Of a stretch of DNA of 64,000 bases, positions 62,025 to 64,000 are shown piece after piece. Source of the DNA: PALSA-911 sp963743035 (GTDB lineage: Bacteria; Pseudomonadota; Alphaproteobacteria; Acetobacterales; Acetobacteraceae); the NCBI GenBank assembly GCA_963743035.1, contig CAVUOB010000009.1, positions 124,001 to 188,000 of the forward strand, in the 5' to 3' direction. The position numbers and the translations under genes were made by a program. The stretch's first letter is position 1, and each line of letters starts with the position of its first letter. A model generated the notes under the pieces. That model did no database searches and was not told the origin of the DNA. It saw only the letters and a list, made by a program, of their open reading frames with translations.

Positions 62025-62126
62025 ATGCCCAAGCAGATCCGCCTGAACGCGTTCGACATGAACTGCGCCGTCCACCAGTCGCCGGGACCGTGGACGCATC
62101 CGCGCGGCGGCGCCACGGGGGAATGA
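62025..62126 (+). pseudogene. N-terminal remnant of a bacterial-luciferase-like flavin monooxygenase (NtaA/SnaA group)
   Basis: A 33-codon fragment, MPKQIRLNAFDMNC followed by a HQSPGPWTHPR stretch, closely resembles the start of NtaA/SnaA/DszA-type FMNH2-dependent monooxygenases. The match ends after THPR and a stop follows at 62124-62126. Nothing of the remaining 400 or so residues is present. I infer a deletion of the gene with only its 5' end left. It lies in the gap between the ankyrin protein and the CoA-transferase genes. Confidence 0.6.
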
Positions 62127-62189
62127 GCAGCGCAGCCGCCGGCCGGACCGGGAACCGCCGGCCCGCCGGCAATATCCCGGCGCCGGCGT

Positions 62190-62873
62190 TCAGTCCGGCG
62201 CGGTGATCGGCGGCGCCGTCAGGATCCGGCAATCCGGGGCGAAGTTCAGTTCCGCACCGGTGCGCGCCTGCAGGTCTTCCCGGCTCAGCCCGTCCAGGAT
62301 GTCGCGGACCAGGAAGCCCTGCGGCGTGACATCCACCACCGCGAGATCGGTGTAGATGCGATCGACGCAACGCACCGCGGTCAGCGGCAGCAGGCATTGT
62401 TGCAGAAGCCGCGGCTCTCCCTTGCGCGTGTTGTGCTCCATGATCACCCAGACCGAGCGGGCGCAGGCAGCGAGGTCCATGGCGCCGCCCACCAGCGGCC
62501 CCTTGTCCGGCACCCGGCTGTCCCAGTTCGCCATGTCGCCGTTCTCCGCCACTTCGAAACAGCCGAGAATGGTGACATCGATATGCCCGCCGCGAATCAT
62601 CGCGAAGCTTTCCGCCGAGTGCACGATGCAGGCGCCGCTGCGCAACGTGATCCGACGGCTGCCGGCGTCCACCAGATCCGGATCGGCGGCATTGTCCGCG
62701 GCCAGCGGGCCGCAGCCGATGATGCCGTTCTCCGACTGGATGAACACGTCCCGCCCTTCCGGCACGTAGTCCGAGGCAAGGATGGGAATGCCAAGCCCGA
62801 GATTGACCAGCATGCCTTCCTGGATGTCCTGCGCCGCGCGCCAGGCCATCTGGAATCGATTCAAAGGCTGCAT
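62190..62873 (-). CDS. 3-oxoacid CoA-transferase subunit B
   Basis: Family I CoA-transferases exchange CoA between succinyl- or acetyl-CoA and 3-oxoacids. The 227-residue protein carries the beta-subunit pattern: AQDIQEGMLVNLGLGIPIL, the catalytic Glu in VFIQSENGIIGCGP, SFAMIRGGHIDVTILGCFEVAENGDMANW, GPLVGGAMDLAACARSVWVIMEH and a CVDRIYTDLAVVDV end. It starts one base after the A subunit stop, forming an AB operon. Which 3-oxoacid is used is not predictable. Confidence 0.9.
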   Translation of the reverse strand: MQPLNRFQMAWRAAQDIQEGMLVNLGLGIPILASDYVPEGRDVFIQSENGIIGCGPLAADNAADPDLVDAGSRRITLRSGACIVHSAESFAMIRGGHIDVTILGCFEVAENGDMANWDSRVPDKGPLVGGAMDLAACARSVWVIMEHNTRKGEPRLLQQCLLPLTAVRCVDRIYTDLAVVDVTPQGFLVRDILDGLSREDLQARTGAELNFAPDCRILTAPPITAPD

Positions 62874-62874
62874 G

Positions 62875-63546
62875 TCAGGCCCCCACCGTCACGACGCGAT
62901 CGACATACACGCCAGGTAGTTGCACGTCGGTATGGGCCATCGGCGCCTCATCGAATTCGCGCACTTCCGCTACCGTCACCTTCGCCGCCGTCGCCATCGC
63001 CGGCCCGAAATTCGGCTGGGCGTAGCGGAAGGCAAGATTGCCGTAGCGATCCGCGCGATCGGCACGGATCAGCGCCAGATCGGCGAAGATCGCTTCCTCC
63101 AGCACATGCTCGCGCCCCTGGAATACCCGCACTTCCTTGCCCTTTGTCAGTTCGGTGCCGAAGCCCACCGGCGTGTAGAAGGCGGGAATGCCGGCGCCCG
63201 CGGCGCGGATGCGTTCACTGAAGGTGCCCTGCGGCACGCATTCGAGTTCCACCAGCCCGTCGCGCCATTGCTGTTCGAAGACCGATAGTTCCCGGCCCCG
63301 TCCGCGCGCCGCCGTGCAGATGATCTTGCGAACCTGCCGTTTCTCGATCAGCAGATGGGTCAGCGAATACGGATGGGTCGCGGAATTGACCACCAGGGTC
63401 AGATCCTTCACCGCAAGCTCGCTGAGCGCCTGGATCAGCACATTGGCAAAGCCCGCGCCGCCGAAGCCGGAGATCATCACCACGGCGCCGTCCCGCACGC
63501 CCTCCATCGCTGCCTGCGCGGAGGTAACCCGCTTGTCGATCGCCAT
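62875..63546 (-). CDS. 3-oxoacid CoA-transferase subunit A
   Basis: The 223-residue alpha subunit has MISGFGGAGFANVLIQAL, a FAGRG-like (TAARGRGRELS) segment, the VELECVPQGTFSERIRAAGAGIPAFYTPVGFGTELTKGKEVRVFQGREHVLEEAIFADLALIRADRADRYGN motif block and a TVAEV end. I start it at ATG 63546, which has GAGGGGG eight bases upstream; a longer frame (63597) lacks such a site. It precedes subunit B on the same strand. Confidence 0.9.
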   Translation of the reverse strand: MAIDKRVTSAQAAMEGVRDGAVVMISGFGGAGFANVLIQALSELAVKDLTLVVNSATHPYSLTHLLIEKRQVRKIICTAARGRGRELSVFEQQWRDGLVELECVPQGTFSERIRAAGAGIPAFYTPVGFGTELTKGKEVRVFQGREHVLEEAIFADLALIRADRADRYGNLAFRYAQPNFGPAMATAAKVTVAEVREFDEAPMAHTDVQLPGVYVDRVVTVGA

Positions 63547-63681
63547 CCAATCCCCCTCGAATTTCGTGGCCGGACTGTAGCATCCGCTGGTCGCCATGGG
63601 TCAAGCCGGCGGGGTTCAAGGCGGGGTCTGGCGGTTTGCCGCGTACGGTGCCAGTTTCAGCGCAAACAGGAGAATGCCCCC

Positions 63682-64000
63682 ATGATGACACTGCACTGGT
63701 CCCCGCGTTCGCCCTATGTGCGCAAGGTGATGATCGCCGCGCATGAAATGGGCTTGTCGGACCGGCTGAACTGCGTGCGCACCGTGGTCGGCGGCACCGT
63801 GCCGCATCTGGAACTGATGCAGGAGAACCCGCTCGGCAAGATCCCGACGCTGGTGCTGGAAGACGGAACGATTCTGTTCAATTCGCCGGTGGTCTGCGAA
63901 TACCTGGACACGCTGCATGACGGCCCGAAACTGTTTCTCAACGGCCCCGATCGTTTCACCATGCTGCGCCGCCACGCGCTGGGCAACGGCATGATCGACA
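63682..64000 (+). CDS. Glutathione S-transferase family protein (partial at window edge)
   Basis: The first 106 residues are an N-terminal thioredoxin-like GST domain: LHWSPRSPYVRKVMIAAHEMGL with a Ser-containing start, then NPLGKIPTLVLEDGTILFNSPVVCEYLD, the cis-Pro and glutathione gamma-glutamyl contacts (xSxxIxEYL). The C-terminal all-helical domain begins at RFTMLRRHALGNGMID and is cut off. AGGAG lies nine bases upstream of ATG 63682. Substrate unknown. Confidence 0.85.
   Translation, partial: MMTLHWSPRSPYVRKVMIAAHEMGLSDRLNCVRTVVGGTVPHLELMQENPLGKIPTLVLEDGTILFNSPVVCEYLDTLHDGPKLFLNGPDRFTMLRRHALGNGMID

Overview
The window is high-GC, densely packed alphaproteobacterial chromosome. The presence of MipZ and CtrA (cell-cycle regulators of that class), HslVU, a petABC cytochrome bc1 operon, an acnA/ccmA/ccmB neighbourhood and a ctrA/fliI pair suggests Rhodospirillales, most likely Acetobacteraceae. 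The family-level assignment is inference; no rRNA lies in the window.

Region 1 (about 1-8690) is accessory DNA ending at the 3' end of a tRNA-Thr gene. It carries a SAM-methyltransferase/HNH-nuclease fusion, a DUF2971 protein, and a two-gene operon of a DUF2384 antitoxin-like protein and an SRAP (YedK/HMCES-type) protein. A complete IS21-family element (4555-7175) with a 7-bp target duplication has separated the antitoxin start codon from its body, and the downstream SRAP gene is frameshifted. A frameshifted secreted-protein gene and a small hypothetical follow.

Region 2 (8691-18312) holds tRNA-Thr, mipZ, a 2-hydroxyacid dehydrogenase, the folD/DUF167/yggT set, tRNA-Ala, acnA, ccmA-ccmB and a class I aminotransferase. 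Region 3 (18410-26500) has ctrA divergent from fliI-fliJ, then ugd and three surface-polysaccharide-type genes (GT2 glycosyltransferase, pyruvyl transferase-like, methyltransferase/glycosyltransferase fusion). fliJ runs into ugd without an in-frame stop. Region 4 (26552-30703) holds nusG-secE behind tRNA-Trp, -Gly and -Tyr, rlmB with a long Gly/Arg/Gln-rich N-terminus, and a 2-keto-4-pentenoate hydratase-like gene.

Region 5 (30770-44477) is housekeeping and protein quality control: a DegP-type protease, sufE, hslU-hslV, glutathione-dependent formaldehyde dehydrogenase, a secreted repeat protein, mutY, dciA-like, dsbA-like, smc, cysK and a DUF4259 gene. Region 6 (44506-52959) holds mtnP, petA-petB-petC, hemF, an ABC exporter, the CCA-adding enzyme and a NUDIX hydrolase. 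Region 7 (52976-64000) has DUF1285, a MoxR/DUF58/DUF4159/VWA-like operon, tspO, an ankyrin-like secreted protein, a 33-codon remnant of a flavin monooxygenase, a two-subunit 3-oxoacid CoA-transferase and the start of a glutathione S-transferase.

Three copies of a bipartite palindromic intergenic repeat (10892, 30251, 49260) keep their base pairing although the stem sequences differ, and gene stop codons fall inside their ends. Single-base frameshifts recur, mostly extra bases in short G/C runs, including in petA and cysK, which are normally intact. This points to residual sequence errors in at least some of them, so the broken genes outside region 1 should be treated with caution.
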